Assembly (NCBI RefSeq): GCF_001493375.1
Contig: NZ_LN929895.1
Location: 523,485-587,484 of the forward strand
DNA from: Streptomyces specialis
GTDB taxonomy: Bacteria; Actinomycetota; Actinomycetes; Streptomycetales; Streptomycetaceae
Reading direction: 5' to 3'
Length of the DNA stretch: 64,000 nt
A program made the translations under genes and the position numbers. Shown here one piece after another: positions 25,733 to 33,989 of the stretch (its first letter is position 1; each line of letters opens with the position of its first letter). The notes under the pieces are model-generated. The model worked only from the letters and a program-made list of their open reading frames with translations, had not been told where the DNA came from and did not search any database.

Positions 25733-25779
25733 CTCTTATACACATCCCCGAGCCCACGAGACAGGCAGAAATCTCGTAT
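25733..25779. other. Second Nextera adapter with the same index
   Basis: Transposase end, i7 primer sequence, index AGGCAGAA (25763-25770) and the first 9 bases of the P7 sequence. It carries the same index as the adapter at 24968, so it comes from the same library. Confidence 0.97.
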
Positions 25780-25902
25780 TTCGTCGGCGGAGTCGTATGG
25801 GGCCAGTCGCGGGGGGAGGACCTGGGTCACCGTGGCCAGGGTGCGGAGTTCGTCGATCACGATGTCGAAGTCGTGGTCGCCGACGAGGACGAGTGTCTCC
25901 AT
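25780..25902 (-). CDS. 5' end of a split small gene (hypothetical)
   Basis: ATG at 25902 followed by 41 codons (METLVLVGDHDFDIVIDELR, TLATVTQVLPPRLA) before the adapter at 25779 cuts the frame. It lies 11 bp downstream of the 84-residue gene, so the two form a small operon. The reading direction and size suggest that it continues as the fragment at 24827-24967, giving a protein of roughly 90-100 residues. I do not recognise the family. Confidence 0.65.
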
Positions 25903-25913
25903 GGCGGGCCGCC

Positions 25914-26168
25914 TCAGAAGCGCCGGGGCTGGTTGTCGGTGCCGCTGCCTTCCGGGTACGCGCTCGTCGGCACGGGTGGTGCCGTCGTGCCGAGGCGGGG
26001 GGCCGCGGTGGACGTGGGCACGACGGTTCCGCGGCCGGGCATGTCCCAGCGCTCGCCGTCGCGCCGGGTCGGGTCGGCGACGACGTACACGCCGCCGGGC
26101 GTCGCCGGCGGGGAGGCGGCGGCCGGGGCGGCCGTGGCTCGTTGGTTGATACCGAGATCGCTTGCCAT
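25914..26168 (-). CDS. Small Pro/Thr/Ala-rich protein of unknown function
   Basis: 84 residues with a good GGGAG site 6 bases before the ATG at 26168. The N-terminus (MASDLGINQRATAAPAAA) is followed by GGVYVVADPTRRDGERWDMP and a Thr/Pro/Gly-rich C-terminal half ending NQPRRF. There is no cysteine, signal peptide or membrane segment. It is the first gene of a two-gene unit with the split gene downstream. The size and leader-plus-repetitive-tail form recall ribosomal-peptide precursors, but no maturation enzyme is visible. Function unknown. Confidence 0.6.
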   Translation of the reverse strand: MASDLGINQRATAAPAAASPPATPGGVYVVADPTRRDGERWDMPGRGTVVPTSTAAPRLGTTAPPVPTSAYPEGSGTDNQPRRF

Positions 26169-26491
26169 GGGAACTCCCGTGTCGCGGCGGGGCGGGCGGA
26201 GCGCGGTTCCGCGGTGAGGGCTGGGACCGACATCCAGTACCCGGACATAAGCCGCGTATTCCCCCGGCGGGTCGTTCCGGGGAACGGGTCTGGCGCGGTC
26301 ACGTCGGGCCGGTTACGGTGACGCGGTGAACGGTGCGGGGGAGGGCGGGAACACATGTCTGGACGTGGCGGAGAAGAGGGCGGTGGGAAAGTGACGGGGG
26401 ACCGGGAGTGGGTAACAGGGGAGAGTGCTGAAGGTCAGTCAGTGGAGAGAGTCTTCTACCCCGCCCGCCCAGCTGTCTCGCCACTCGCCTC
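26169..26491. other. Gap and contig-edge sequence
   Basis: The first part is the 5' region of the 84-residue gene. From about 26400 the sequence becomes erratic and loses GC skew just before adapter-like bases, suggesting a low-quality contig end. I see no gene here. Confidence 0.5.
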
Positions 26492-26525
26492 TCCTCCGCC
26501 AGCGTCGTCTGTGTATAAGAGCCAG
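26492..26525. other. Degraded Nextera read-1 adapter
   Basis: The stretch matches the Nextera read-1 transposon adapter with a few substitutions, including AGCGTC and TGTGTATAAGAG in the right order and a final CAG. It ends 2 bases before the NUDIX start codon, so the gene's upstream region is missing. Confidence 0.85.
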
Positions 26526-26527
26526 GC

Positions 26528-27406
26528 ATGGAATCGAACGCCGGCCGGTGGTTCCCGGCCGACTGGCCGGGGCGGATCCGGGCCTTCGTGCGGGGGGAGC
26601 TGACGCCCGTGGAGGCGCGCCCGGCCGCCACCGTGATGTTGCTGCGGGACGGGCCGGCCGGTGTCGAGGTGTACCTGTTGCGGCGCCGCGCGTCGATGGC
26701 GTTCGCCGGCGGGGCGTACGCGTATCCGGGCGGGGCCGTCGATCCCCGGGACGTGGCGGCGGTCGGCGCCGGGGGCGCGGTCGTCCGGGCGGCGGTCCGG
26801 GAGACGTTCGAGGAGGCGGGGGTACTGCTCGCCGGGGACCCGTCCGGCGGGATCGTCGCCGACGTCACGGGCGAGGACTGGGAGGCGGACCGGGCGGCGC
26901 TGGTGGCGCGGGAGCTGTCGTTCACCGCGTTCCTGGCCCGGCGCGGGCTGACCGTGCGCACCGACCTGCTCGGGCCGTGGGCGCGGTGGATCACGCCGGA
27001 GTTCGAGGAGCGGCGGTATGACGCGGGGTTCTTCGTCGCCGCCCTGCCGCCGGGGCAGCGCGGCCGGAACGCTTCGACCGAGGCGGACCGCGCGGTCTGG
27101 ATCCCCCCGCGCGAGGCGCTCGCCGGCTACGAGCGCGGTGAGCTGCTGATGCTGCCGCCGACCGTCGCGACGCTGCGCGAGCTGGCGCCCTGCGACACGG
27201 TCGCGCGGGCCCTGGCGGCGGCGACCGCGCCCGCCCGCGAGGCGACCGCCGCGCTGCCCGTGATGGCACGGGTCACACTCGTGGGAAACGAGGTGGTGGT
27301 GAGCTGGCCGGGGTATGACGAATTCGAACGTCGCGTGCCCGTGGCGGCTCCGGACGGCCCGGGCCAGGCACATACTCGGCATTTCGAGGGGGAGCGGACA
27401 TCATGA
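26528..27406 (+). CDS. NUDIX hydrolase
   Basis: 292-residue NUDIX-fold protein. The N-terminal AATVMLLRDG and YLLRRRASMAFAGGAYAYPGG lead into a nudix box with the core REXXEEXG-type element (VRETFEEAGVLL). The long C-terminal extension contains YDAGFFVAALP and EADRAVWIPPREAL, typical of the actinobacterial branch next to the metallo-beta-lactamase gene. The ATG at 26528 is directly preceded by adapter sequence, so the true start could differ. It overlaps the next gene by 4 bp (ATGA). Substrate unknown. Confidence 0.87.
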   Translation: MESNAGRWFPADWPGRIRAFVRGELTPVEARPAATVMLLRDGPAGVEVYLLRRRASMAFAGGAYAYPGGAVDPRDVAAVGAGGAVVRAAVRETFEEAGVLLAGDPSGGIVADVTGEDWEADRAALVARELSFTAFLARRGLTVRTDLLGPWARWITPEFEERRYDAGFFVAALPPGQRGRNASTEADRAVWIPPREALAGYERGELLMLPPTVATLRELAPCDTVARALAAATAPAREATAALPVMARVTLVGNEVVVSWPGYDEFERRVPVAAPDGPGQAHTRHFEGERTS

Positions 27407-28275
27407 GCGAGTCACTGCGGGCGGGGGAGACTCCCGAGGAGGCCCCCGGCGGGGCCCCGGTGGCGCCGGGGCGGCCGATGCCCCAGCCGCCGGACGGCCC
27501 CATCACCGAACGGGCCACGGCGGTGCGGGCGCCCAACCCGTCGCCGATGACGCTGGACGGCACCAACACGTGGGTGCTGGCCGAGCCGGGCTCGGACCTC
27601 GCCGTCGTCGTCGATCCGGGCCCCGACGACGAGGGCCACCTGCGGAACGTGCTGGACACGGTGGCGAGCGCCGGACGCCGCGTCGCGCTCACGCTGCTGT
27701 CGCACCACCACCCGGACCACGCCGGCGGCGCGTTCCGTTTCGCGGAGCTGACCGGTGCGCCGGTGCGCGCGCTCGATCCGGCGCTGCGGCTGGGCGACGA
27801 CGGGTTCGTCCAGGGCGACGTGATCACCGTGGGCGGTCTGGAGCTGCGCGTGGTGCCGACGCCGGGGCACACGGCGGACTCCCTGTCGTTCCACCTCGTG
27901 GCGGACGGCGCGGTCCTCACCGGGGACACGGTGCTGGGCCGGGGCACCACCATCGTGGCGCACCCCGACGGCCGGCTGGGGGACTACCTGGACTCGTTGC
28001 GCAGGCTGCGCGCGCTGACCGTGGACGACGGCGTGCGGACGATCCTGCCGGGGCACGGCCCGGTCCTGGGCGACGCCCAGGGCGCCCTCGACTACTACCT
28101 GGTGCACCGCGCGAAGCGGCTGGCGCAGGTGGAGACGGCGGTGGAGAACGGGTTCCGCACGCCGGAGGCGGTCGTGGCGCACGTGTACGCCGACGTGGAC
28201 CGGGGGCTGTGGCCGTGGGCCGAGCTGTCGGTGCGGGCCCAGCTCGACTACCTCGGCGAGCACGGGCTCCTCTGA
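27403..28275 (+). CDS. Metallo-beta-lactamase fold hydrolase
   Basis: 290-residue MBL-fold enzyme. It carries the metal motif SHHHPDHAGG near 100-109, a further HTADS histidine near 155, TGDTVLG and GHGPV. It corresponds to Rv3677c, adjacent to crp; some relatives are annotated as RNA or glyoxalase-II-like hydrolases. The C-terminal 90 residues form a winged-helix-like extension (RLAQVETAVENGFRTPEAVVAHVY) common to beta-lactamase-like 2 proteins. It is coupled to the NUDIX gene and convergent with crp. Confidence 0.88.
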   Translation: MSESLRAGETPEEAPGGAPVAPGRPMPQPPDGPITERATAVRAPNPSPMTLDGTNTWVLAEPGSDLAVVVDPGPDDEGHLRNVLDTVASAGRRVALTLLSHHHPDHAGGAFRFAELTGAPVRALDPALRLGDDGFVQGDVITVGGLELRVVPTPGHTADSLSFHLVADGAVLTGDTVLGRGTTIVAHPDGRLGDYLDSLRRLRALTVDDGVRTILPGHGPVLGDAQGALDYYLVHRAKRLAQVETAVENGFRTPEAVVAHVYADVDRGLWPWAELSVRAQLDYLGEHGLL

Positions 28276-28421
28276 ACACGGTCCGGGCCGGGAGCGCGAC
28301 CGTGGGGGCGACACGTGGGTGTAGCACGCACCCGGCCCGTTCCACCGCCGCCTTGACCGCGGGGTGGAACGCGCCGGGGTACGCGCGGCCGGAGGTGCGG
28401 CCGGTCGCCGGGAGGACGCCG

Positions 28422-29096
28422 CTACCGGGAGCGGCGGGCCAGACGCTCGATGTCCAGCAGGATGACCGCGCGGGCCTCCAGCCGGAGCCAGCCACGGGCC
28501 GCGAAGTCGGCCAGCGCCTTGTTCACCGTCTCGCGGGAGGCGCCGACCAACTGGGCCAGCTCCTCCTGCGTCAGGTCGTGCACGACGTGGATCCCCTCGT
28601 CCGACTGGACGCCGAAGCGGCGCGACAGGTCGAGCAGCGCCTTGGCGACGCGGCCGGGGACGTCGGAGAAGACCAGGTCGGACATGCTGTCGTTGGTCCG
28701 GCGCAGCCGGCGGGCGACCGCGCGCAGCAGCGCGGCGGCGACCTCCGGACGGGCGCTGAGCCAGGGCTGGAGGTCGCTGTGCCCGAGGCCCAGGAGCCGC
28801 ACCTCGGTGACCGCGGTGGCGGTGGCGGTGCGCGGGCCCGGGTCGAACAGGGACAGCTCCCCGATCAGCTCACCCGGACCGAGCACTGCCAGCATGTTCT
28901 CCCGGCCATCGGGAGAGGTGCGGTGCAGCTTGACCTTTCCGTCGGTGACGACGTAGAGCCGGTCGCCCGGGTCTCCCTCGTGGAAGAGGGTGTCGCCACG
29001 GGCCAGCGTCACCTCGGACATGGAGGCGCGCAGTTCAGCGGCCTGCTCGTCATCGAGCGCCGCGAACAGCGGGGCTCGCCGCAGAACGTCGTCCAC
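28422..29096 (-). CDS. crp: Crp, cyclic-nucleotide-responsive regulator
   Basis: 224-residue CRP/FNR-family global regulator. The N-terminal cyclic-nucleotide fold has GDRLYVVTDGKVKL and GELIGELSLFDPGPRTATATA (phosphate-binding cassette). A long dimerisation helix precedes the C-terminal winged helix with LTQEELAQLVGASRETVNKA. It is essentially the Streptomyces Crp sequence as I recall it; that protein controls spore germination, growth and antibiotic precursors. I chose the GTG at 29096 because AAGGAGAGG lies directly upstream and VDDVLRRAPLF is the family N-terminus. Convergent with the MBL gene. Confidence 0.95.
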   Translation of the reverse strand: MDDVLRRAPLFAALDDEQAAELRASMSEVTLARGDTLFHEGDPGDRLYVVTDGKVKLHRTSPDGRENMLAVLGPGELIGELSLFDPGPRTATATAVTEVRLLGLGHSDLQPWLSARPEVAAALLRAVARRLRRTNDSMSDLVFSDVPGRVAKALLDLSRRFGVQSDEGIHVVHDLTQEELAQLVGASRETVNKALADFAARGWLRLEARAVILLDIERLARRSR

Positions 29097-29292
29097 GTGT
29101 TCCTCTCCTTGTCGGCCGGGGTTCGGCAAGGTGCGGCAAAGGGGCCGCCCCTCATGATGCCGGACACCTCGGCAGTGCTATCAGTCACAAGTTTGACCTA
29201 CCGGGACTGCCGCGCCCACGCCAGGTCCCCTTTCGCCGGCCGATTCCTCGGTGGGCCGGGCGAATGTCGGTGGGGCCGTTTACGCTGGCCGG

Positions 29293-29388
29293 GTGGTCAA
29301 CAGGCACGTGGTGCGCATGAGACAGGACGTGACCACGATGCGAGAGAGGGAGGGCCGGGCGGGTGAGCGCAGCCCAGGATTCCGCTGA
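29293..29388 (+). CDS. Possible leaderless 31-codon upstream ORF
   Basis: TACGCT (29281-29286) is followed after 6 bases by GTG at 29293, the same geometry as other leaderless starts here. The frame runs 31 codons and stops at 29386-29388, overlapping the first codons of nth in another frame. It could couple or attenuate nth translation, or the promoter may simply serve nth with a long leader. Confidence 0.3.
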   Translation: MVNRHVVRMRQDVTTMREREGRAGERSPGFR

Positions 29389-30226
29389 GAGCGAACGACC
29401 GGCGGCCAGGCGGGTGAGCGGGGCGACCGCGGTGAGCGCCGCCCCGGGCCGGGCGGCGAAGCCGGAGACCCGGCTCGGCATGGTCCGCAGAGCCCGGAAG
29501 ATCCACCGGGTGCTGGCCGACGTCTATTACTACGCGCACCCCGAGCTCGACTTCGAGAACTCGTTCGAGCTGCTGGTGGCGACGGTCCTGTCCGCCCAGA
29601 CGACCGACCTGCGGGTGAACCAGACGACCCCCGCGCTGTTCGCCGCCTATCCCACCCCGGAGGACATGGCGGCGGCCGACCCGTCGGCGCTGGAGGCGAT
29701 CATCCGGCCGACGGGCTTCTTCCGCAGCAAGTCCAAGGCGCTGATAGGGCTGTCGGCCGGGCTGCGCGACCGGTTCGGCGGCGAGGTCCCCGGCCGCCTG
29801 GAGGATCTGGTGACGCTCCCCGGCGTGGGCCGCAAGACGGCGCACGTCGTGTTGGGCAACGCGTTCGGCAGGCCGGGCATCACCGTGGACACGCACTTCC
29901 AGCGGCTGACGCGCCGCTGGAAGTGGACGGAGCAGAAGGACCCGGAGAAGATCGAGGCCGATGTCGCCGCGATCTTCCCCAAGAAGGACTGGACGATGCT
30001 CTCGCATCGCGTCATCTTCCACGGCCGCCGCATCTGTCACGCCCGTAAGCCCGCGTGCGGTGCCTGCCCCGTCGCGCATCTGTGCCCCTCCTACGGCGAG
30101 GGCGAGACGGATCCGGAGAAGGCCAGGAAGCTGCTGAAGTACGAGATGGGCGGGCAGCCGGGCCAGCGGCTCAAGCCGCCCGCCGACTACCCGGGCAAGC
30201 CCGCCCCGCCCCTAGGAGCCGCATGA
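29363..30226 (+). CDS. nth: Endonuclease III
   Basis: Base-excision-repair DNA glycosylase/AP lyase for oxidised pyrimidines, 287 residues. The helix-hairpin-helix [12 protein letters not shown] carries the catalytic lysine, VDTHFQR the catalytic aspartate. The C-terminal C-X6-C-X2-C-X5-C ligands ([17 protein letters not shown]) bind a 4Fe-4S cluster. The N-terminal 30 residues are a low-complexity extension. GTG at 29363 with GAGGGAGGG upstream. It overlaps the CoA-NUDIX gene by 4 bp. Confidence 0.94.
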   Translation: MSAAQDSAESERPAARRVSGATAVSAAPGRAAKPETRLGMVRRARKIHRVLADVYYYAHPELDFENSFELLVATVLSAQTTDLRVNQTTPALFAAYPTPEDMAAADPSALEAIIRPTGFFRSKSKALIGLSAGLRDRFGGEVPGRLEDLVTLPGVGRKTAHVVLGNAFGRPGITVDTHFQRLTRRWKWTEQKDPEKIEADVAAIFPKKDWTMLSHRVIFHGRRICHARKPACGACPVAHLCPSYGEGETDPEKARKLLKYEMGGQPGQRLKPPADYPGKPAPPLGAA

Positions 30227-30909
30227 CCAGTGCCCGCGAGGCCGACCGCGCGCCCATCGGCCCGGACGAGGTCCCGGACTGGCTCCGGCCGCTGGCGGTC
30301 GCGGCCCGCACCATCAGGCCGCGCCAGCTCAGCCGCTTCCTGCCGCCCCCGTCCGGCGGCCGGCCGGCGGCCGTGCTGGTGCTGTTCGGCGAGGGGCCCG
30401 AGGGCCCCGAGCTGCTGCTGCTGGAGCGGGCCACCAGCCTGCGCGCGCACGCCGGGCAGCCCTCGTTCCCCGGCGGCGGCCTCGACCCGGAGGACGGCGA
30501 CCCGGAGGGCGAGGGCCCGCTGGTGGCCGCCCTGCGGGAGGCGGAGGAGGAGACGGGCCTCGACCCGACCGGGGTGCGCGTCTTCGCCACCCTCCCGAAG
30601 CTGTACATCCCGGTGAGCGACTTCGTCGTCACGCCCGTCCTCGGCTGGTGGGAGCGGCCGTCGCCGGTGGCGCCCGTGGACCCGGCCGAGACGGCCCGCG
30701 TCTTCACCGTTCCCGTCGCCGTGCTGGCCGACCGGCACAGCCGCGGCACGGCGATCCACCCCAGCGGGTTCCGCGGCCCGGCCTTCGAGGTGGCGGGCAC
30801 CCTGGTGTGGGGCTTCACCGCCGGGGTGATCGACCGCGTCCTGCACTACGCGGGCTGGGAAGCGCCCTGGGACCCTCACCGGGAGATCTCGCTCGACCAC
30901 AGGGCGTGA
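30223..30909 (+). CDS. CoA pyrophosphohydrolase-type NUDIX protein
   Basis: 228 residues of the NUDL/coenzyme-A diphosphatase branch. [24 protein letters not shown] is the CoA-type LLTKR-like and PGG region; the nudix box has the insertion-bearing form ending [11 protein letters not shown]. The ATG at 30223 follows TAGGAG and overlaps the nth stop. The nth-NUDIX-MarP order matches Rv3674c-Rv3671c, in which the NUDIX protein is Rv3672c. Confidence 0.88.
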   Translation: MTSAREADRAPIGPDEVPDWLRPLAVAARTIRPRQLSRFLPPPSGGRPAAVLVLFGEGPEGPELLLLERATSLRAHAGQPSFPGGGLDPEDGDPEGEGPLVAALREAEEETGLDPTGVRVFATLPKLYIPVSDFVVTPVLGWWERPSPVAPVDPAETARVFTVPVAVLADRHSRGTAIHPSGFRGPAFEVAGTLVWGFTAGVIDRVLHYAGWEAPWDPHREISLDHRA

Positions 30910-30922
30910 GACCGTATCGGGC

Positions 30923-32113
30923 ATGAACGGGCTCGACATCCTGCTGCTGCTCGCCGCCGTCTGGTTCGCGGTGGTGGGGTACCGGCAGGGGTTCCTCGTC
31001 GGCGTGCTCTCCGTCACCGGCTTCCTCTGCGGCGGGCTGCTCGCCGCCCAGGCCCTCCCGCTGGTGTGGCGGGAGGCCCGCGACGCGGGCGAGCCGGCGG
31101 TGATCGGCGCGGTCGGCGCCGTCGTCGTCTGCGCCACGGTCGGCCAGGCCCTCACCACCCACCTGGGCAACCGGCTGCGGCGCCACATCACCTGGTCCCC
31201 GGCCCGCGCCCTGGACGCCACCGGCGGCGCCCTCGTCCACGTGCTGGCCATGCTGCTCGTCGCCTGGCTGCTCGGCTCCGCCCTCGCCACCACCACGCTG
31301 GGCACCGTCGGCCGCGAGGTCCGCGGCTCCCAGGTCCTGCTGGGCGTCTCGCAGGTCGTGCCCGAGCGGGCCGACGGCTGGTTCACCGACTTCGGCTCGG
31401 TCCTCGCCGAGCAGGGCTTCCCGCAGGTCTTCTCGCCGTTCGCCACCGAGCCCATCACCGAGGTCCCGCCCCCCGACCCGGAGGCGGCGGACGGCCGGGC
31501 CGTCGCCGAGGCGAAACGGTCCGTCGTGAAGGTGACCGGCACCGCCCCCGGCTGCGGCAAGGTCCTGGAGGGCACCGGCTTCGTCTTCGACGACGGGCGG
31601 GTGATGACCAACGCGCACGTCGTCGGCGGCGTCGCCGAGCCCACCGTGCAGGTCGGCGGCGAGGGCCGGATCTACCGGGCCCAGGTCGTGCTCTACGACT
31701 GGGAGCGCGACGTCGCCGTCCTCGACGTGCCGCGCCTGGACGCGCCGCCGCTGGAGCTGAGCGACGGGGACGCCATCACCGGGGACGACGCGGTCATCGC
31801 CGGGTTCCCCGAGAGCGGCCCGTACGACGTCCGCCCGGCGCGCGTCCGCGAACGCTTCCAGGCGGAAGGCCCCGACATCTACCACCGGGGCACGGTGAGC
31901 CGCGACGTCTATGCGCTGTACGCGACCGTCCGCCCCGGGAACTCGGGCGGCCCGCTCCTCACGCCGGACGGCGAGGTGTACGGCGTGATCTTCGCCAAGT
32001 CGCTCGACGACGACCGCACCGGGTATGCCCTGACCGCCGACGAGGTCCGCGAGACGATCACGCGGAGCCGCACCGCCGACCGACCGGTCGACAGCCAGGG
32101 GTGCGCTATGTGA
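30923..32113 (+). CDS. MarP-like membrane serine protease
   Basis: 396 residues. The first 165 form a CvpA-type domain of four transmembrane helices; the rest is an extracytoplasmic trypsin-like protease with catalytic His in MTNAHVV, Asp in ERDVAVLDV and Ser in GNSGGPLL. Orthologous in layout and position to M. tuberculosis MarP (Rv3671c), required for acid and oxidative stress resistance. A cysteine before the catalytic domain (GCGKV) and a C-terminal one (QGCAM) may form the regulatory disulfide known in MarP. It follows the NUDIX gene by 13 bp. Confidence 0.92.
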   Translation: MNGLDILLLLAAVWFAVVGYRQGFLVGVLSVTGFLCGGLLAAQALPLVWREARDAGEPAVIGAVGAVVVCATVGQALTTHLGNRLRRHITWSPARALDATGGALVHVLAMLLVAWLLGSALATTTLGTVGREVRGSQVLLGVSQVVPERADGWFTDFGSVLAEQGFPQVFSPFATEPITEVPPPDPEAADGRAVAEAKRSVVKVTGTAPGCGKVLEGTGFVFDDGRVMTNAHVVGGVAEPTVQVGGEGRIYRAQVVLYDWERDVAVLDVPRLDAPPLELSDGDAITGDDAVIAGFPESGPYDVRPARVRERFQAEGPDIYHRGTVSRDVYALYATVRPGNSGGPLLTPDGEVYGVIFAKSLDDDRTGYALTADEVRETITRSRTADRPVDSQGCAM

Positions 32114-32128
32114 GTCCTCGGCGGCGGC

Positions 32129-32323
32129 TCAGCCGCGAGGATGCCGCAGCCGCACGCTGACCCAGCGTGCGCGTCGGCGCAGGATATCCGGAAAACCGAT
32201 GTGGGGGTCCACCAAGGGGCCGCCCTGGATCCGCCCGACGGCGCCGCGCGCCCGGGCGGCGGCGCCATCGCCGCGTCGATCACGTACCACGTCACGGTAG
32301 TCGTGCGTCCAGCCCATACCCAC
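32129..32323 (-). CDS. Possible small basic protein
   Basis: 64-codon minus-strand frame beginning MGMGWTHDYRDVVRDRRGD and ending VSVRLRHPRG. Third positions are strongly GC-biased and the sequence looks protein-like (GRIQGGPLVDPHIGFPD). It lies between the protease and the epoxide hydrolase, upstream of neither in the usual sense, and its 3' end overlaps a hairpin near the protease stop (32116-32140). Weak ribosome site. Unknown function. Confidence 0.45.
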   Translation of the reverse strand: MGMGWTHDYRDVVRDRRGDGAAARARGAVGRIQGGPLVDPHIGFPDILRRRARWVSVRLRHPRG

Positions 32324-32417
32324 GTCCCTGCCCGGGCTCCAAGGTCAGTAACCTCCCGGGAGCGAACTCGGTCGGCCTATGCCGGAGGCAGGTCGCGAAC
32401 GGGCCGGGCGCGCCGTT

Positions 32418-33353
32418 CTACCGGTCCGGTTCGGGGTCCCGCAGCCAGTCGATCAGCTCGGTGCTGAACGCCACCGGGTCCTCCTCGTGCGGGAAGTGCC
32501 CCAGGCCGTCGAAGAGCCGCCAGCGGTAGGGGGCCTCGACATACTCGCCGGAGCCGGCCGAGCTGCGCGTGCGCATCACCGGGTCCAGCGAGCCGTGCAG
32601 GTGCAGCGTCGGCACCAGCACCGGCCGCTTCATCCGCCGGTTGAACTGCACCCCGTCCGGGCGGACGATCGAGCGGATCAGCCACCGGTACGGCTCGATC
32701 GCGCAGTGCGCCGTGGACGGGATCGTCATCGCGCGCCGGTAGACCATCACATCGTCGGATTCCGGCTGGCGCGGGCCCGACCAGTCGCGCAGCAGGCGGC
32801 CGACCGCCTCCGCCTCGTCGGCGACGAGCTGCCGCTCGGGCAGCCAGGGGCGCTGGAACCCCCACACGAAGGCGCTGGCGGCGGTCTGCCGCGGGTCGCG
32901 CAGCATCGACGCGCGCCAGCTCCGCGGATGCGGCATCGAGACGACGGCGAGCCGCCGTACGAGCTTGGGCCGCATCACGGCGGCCGTCCACGCCAGATAC
33001 CCGCCCAGGTCGTGCCCGACGAGCGCGGCGTCCGGCTCGCCGAGGGAGCGGATCACCCCGGTCACGTCGAGCGCGAGGTTGGCCGGGTCGTACCCGCGCG
33101 GCGTGCGGTCGCTGCCGCCGACGCCGCGCAGATCCATCGCCACCGCCCGGAACCCGGCGCCGGCCAGCGCGGTCAACTGATGCCGCCAGGCCCACCAGAA
33201 CTGGGGGAACCCGTGGAGCAGCAGAACGAGCGGGCCGTCGCCGATCTCCGCGATGTGGAACCGCGCGCCGTTGGCGGCGACGTCCCGATGCGTCCAGGGA
33301 CCGTCCCGGAGGATGACCGAGGACCGCGTCCCCGACTGATCGGGATGGGTCAT
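32418..33353 (-). CDS. Alpha/beta hydrolase, epoxide hydrolase-like
   Basis: 311 residues of the EphE-type epoxide hydrolase group. The oxyanion motif is HGFPQFWWAWRHQ, the nucleophile Asp lies in GHDLGGYLAW, and the C-terminal catalytic His in GLGHFPHEE. A cap domain with tyrosines and tryptophans lies between. It corresponds to Rv3670. The ATG at 33353 overlaps the stop of the membrane-protein gene upstream by 4 bp. Natural substrate unknown. Confidence 0.9.
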   Translation of the reverse strand: MTHPDQSGTRSSVILRDGPWTHRDVAANGARFHIAEIGDGPLVLLLHGFPQFWWAWRHQLTALAGAGFRAVAMDLRGVGGSDRTPRGYDPANLALDVTGVIRSLGEPDAALVGHDLGGYLAWTAAVMRPKLVRRLAVVSMPHPRSWRASMLRDPRQTAASAFVWGFQRPWLPERQLVADEAEAVGRLLRDWSGPRQPESDDVMVYRRAMTIPSTAHCAIEPYRWLIRSIVRPDGVQFNRRMKRPVLVPTLHLHGSLDPVMRTRSSAGSGEYVEAPYRWRLFDGLGHFPHEEDPVAFSTELIDWLRDPEPDR

Positions 33354-33787
33354 GGGGCGGAGCCCGCCCTGTCCGCCGGAACGGCCCGCGGGTGGGGCTT
33401 GACGTGGGTCAGCACGGCGGCCGACGACTGGGCGGACCGGACGGCACGCCCCGAACTGCCCAGGCGGCCGAACTTCCGCACCGCGAACACGACCAGCCCC
33501 GCGGTCGCCGCGAGGTACACCCCGCCGACGAGCGCCAGGGTCACGCCGATCGGCCAGCCCCACCACTCGTGCAGCCCCTCCGCCACGGCGAAGCTGAGCA
33601 GCGCCAGCGCGAACAGGGCGAGCACGGCTCCCACGGCGACCGCGATGATGCCCCACAGGGCCCGCTGCACGTCCTGCTTGATCTGGGCCTTGGCCAGGGC
33701 GATCTCGTCCTGCACCAGCCCGGACAGCTCTTCGGCGGCCGAGGCGACCAGCTCCCCGAGACTGCGGCCCTCTTCCGCTGCGCTCAT
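33350..33787 (-). CDS. Phage-holin-superfamily-III membrane protein
   Basis: 145 residues with an amphipathic N-terminal helix (ELVASAAEELSGLVQDEIALAKAQIKQ), two transmembrane helices (about 50-72 and 83-108) and a polar tail; DUF1469/Act-type small membrane protein. Conserved between acs and the epoxide hydrolase (Rv3669). Coupled to the hydrolase gene. The family name does not imply phage origin. Confidence 0.85.
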   Translation of the reverse strand: MSAAEEGRSLGELVASAAEELSGLVQDEIALAKAQIKQDVQRALWGIIAVAVGAVLALFALALLSFAVAEGLHEWWGWPIGVTLALVGGVYLAATAGLVVFAVRKFGRLGSSGRAVRSAQSSAAVLTHVKPHPRAVPADRAGSAP

Positions 33788-33918
33788 CGCGTTCTCCCTC
33801 TTTCCTCTCCCGGAGGCGGATTCTGTTGTGGTGCACGTGACAGTAGTGGCGCGAGGGTGCGGCGTCAGTAGCTGATATCTCACCGTCGCTCAAGGGGAGT
33901 GATGCCGCAAATGGTATA

Positions 33919-33947
33919 GGGGCGCCCGACGAGCCGTCGGGCGCCCC
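33919..33947 (-). terminator. Terminator of acs
   Basis: GGGGCGCCCGACG AGC CGTCGGGCGCCCC: perfect 13-bp stem with a 3-base loop, just beyond the acs stop. Confidence 0.85.
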
Positions 33948-33989
33948 CGCCTCACCGGCAACCTCGCCGGTCCCCGGTGTGACGCGGCC

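Noticed and set aside
33350..33787. Phage holin indicating a prophage
   Set aside because: The family name is misleading; this small membrane protein is part of the conserved acs-ephE neighbourhood in actinobacteria.
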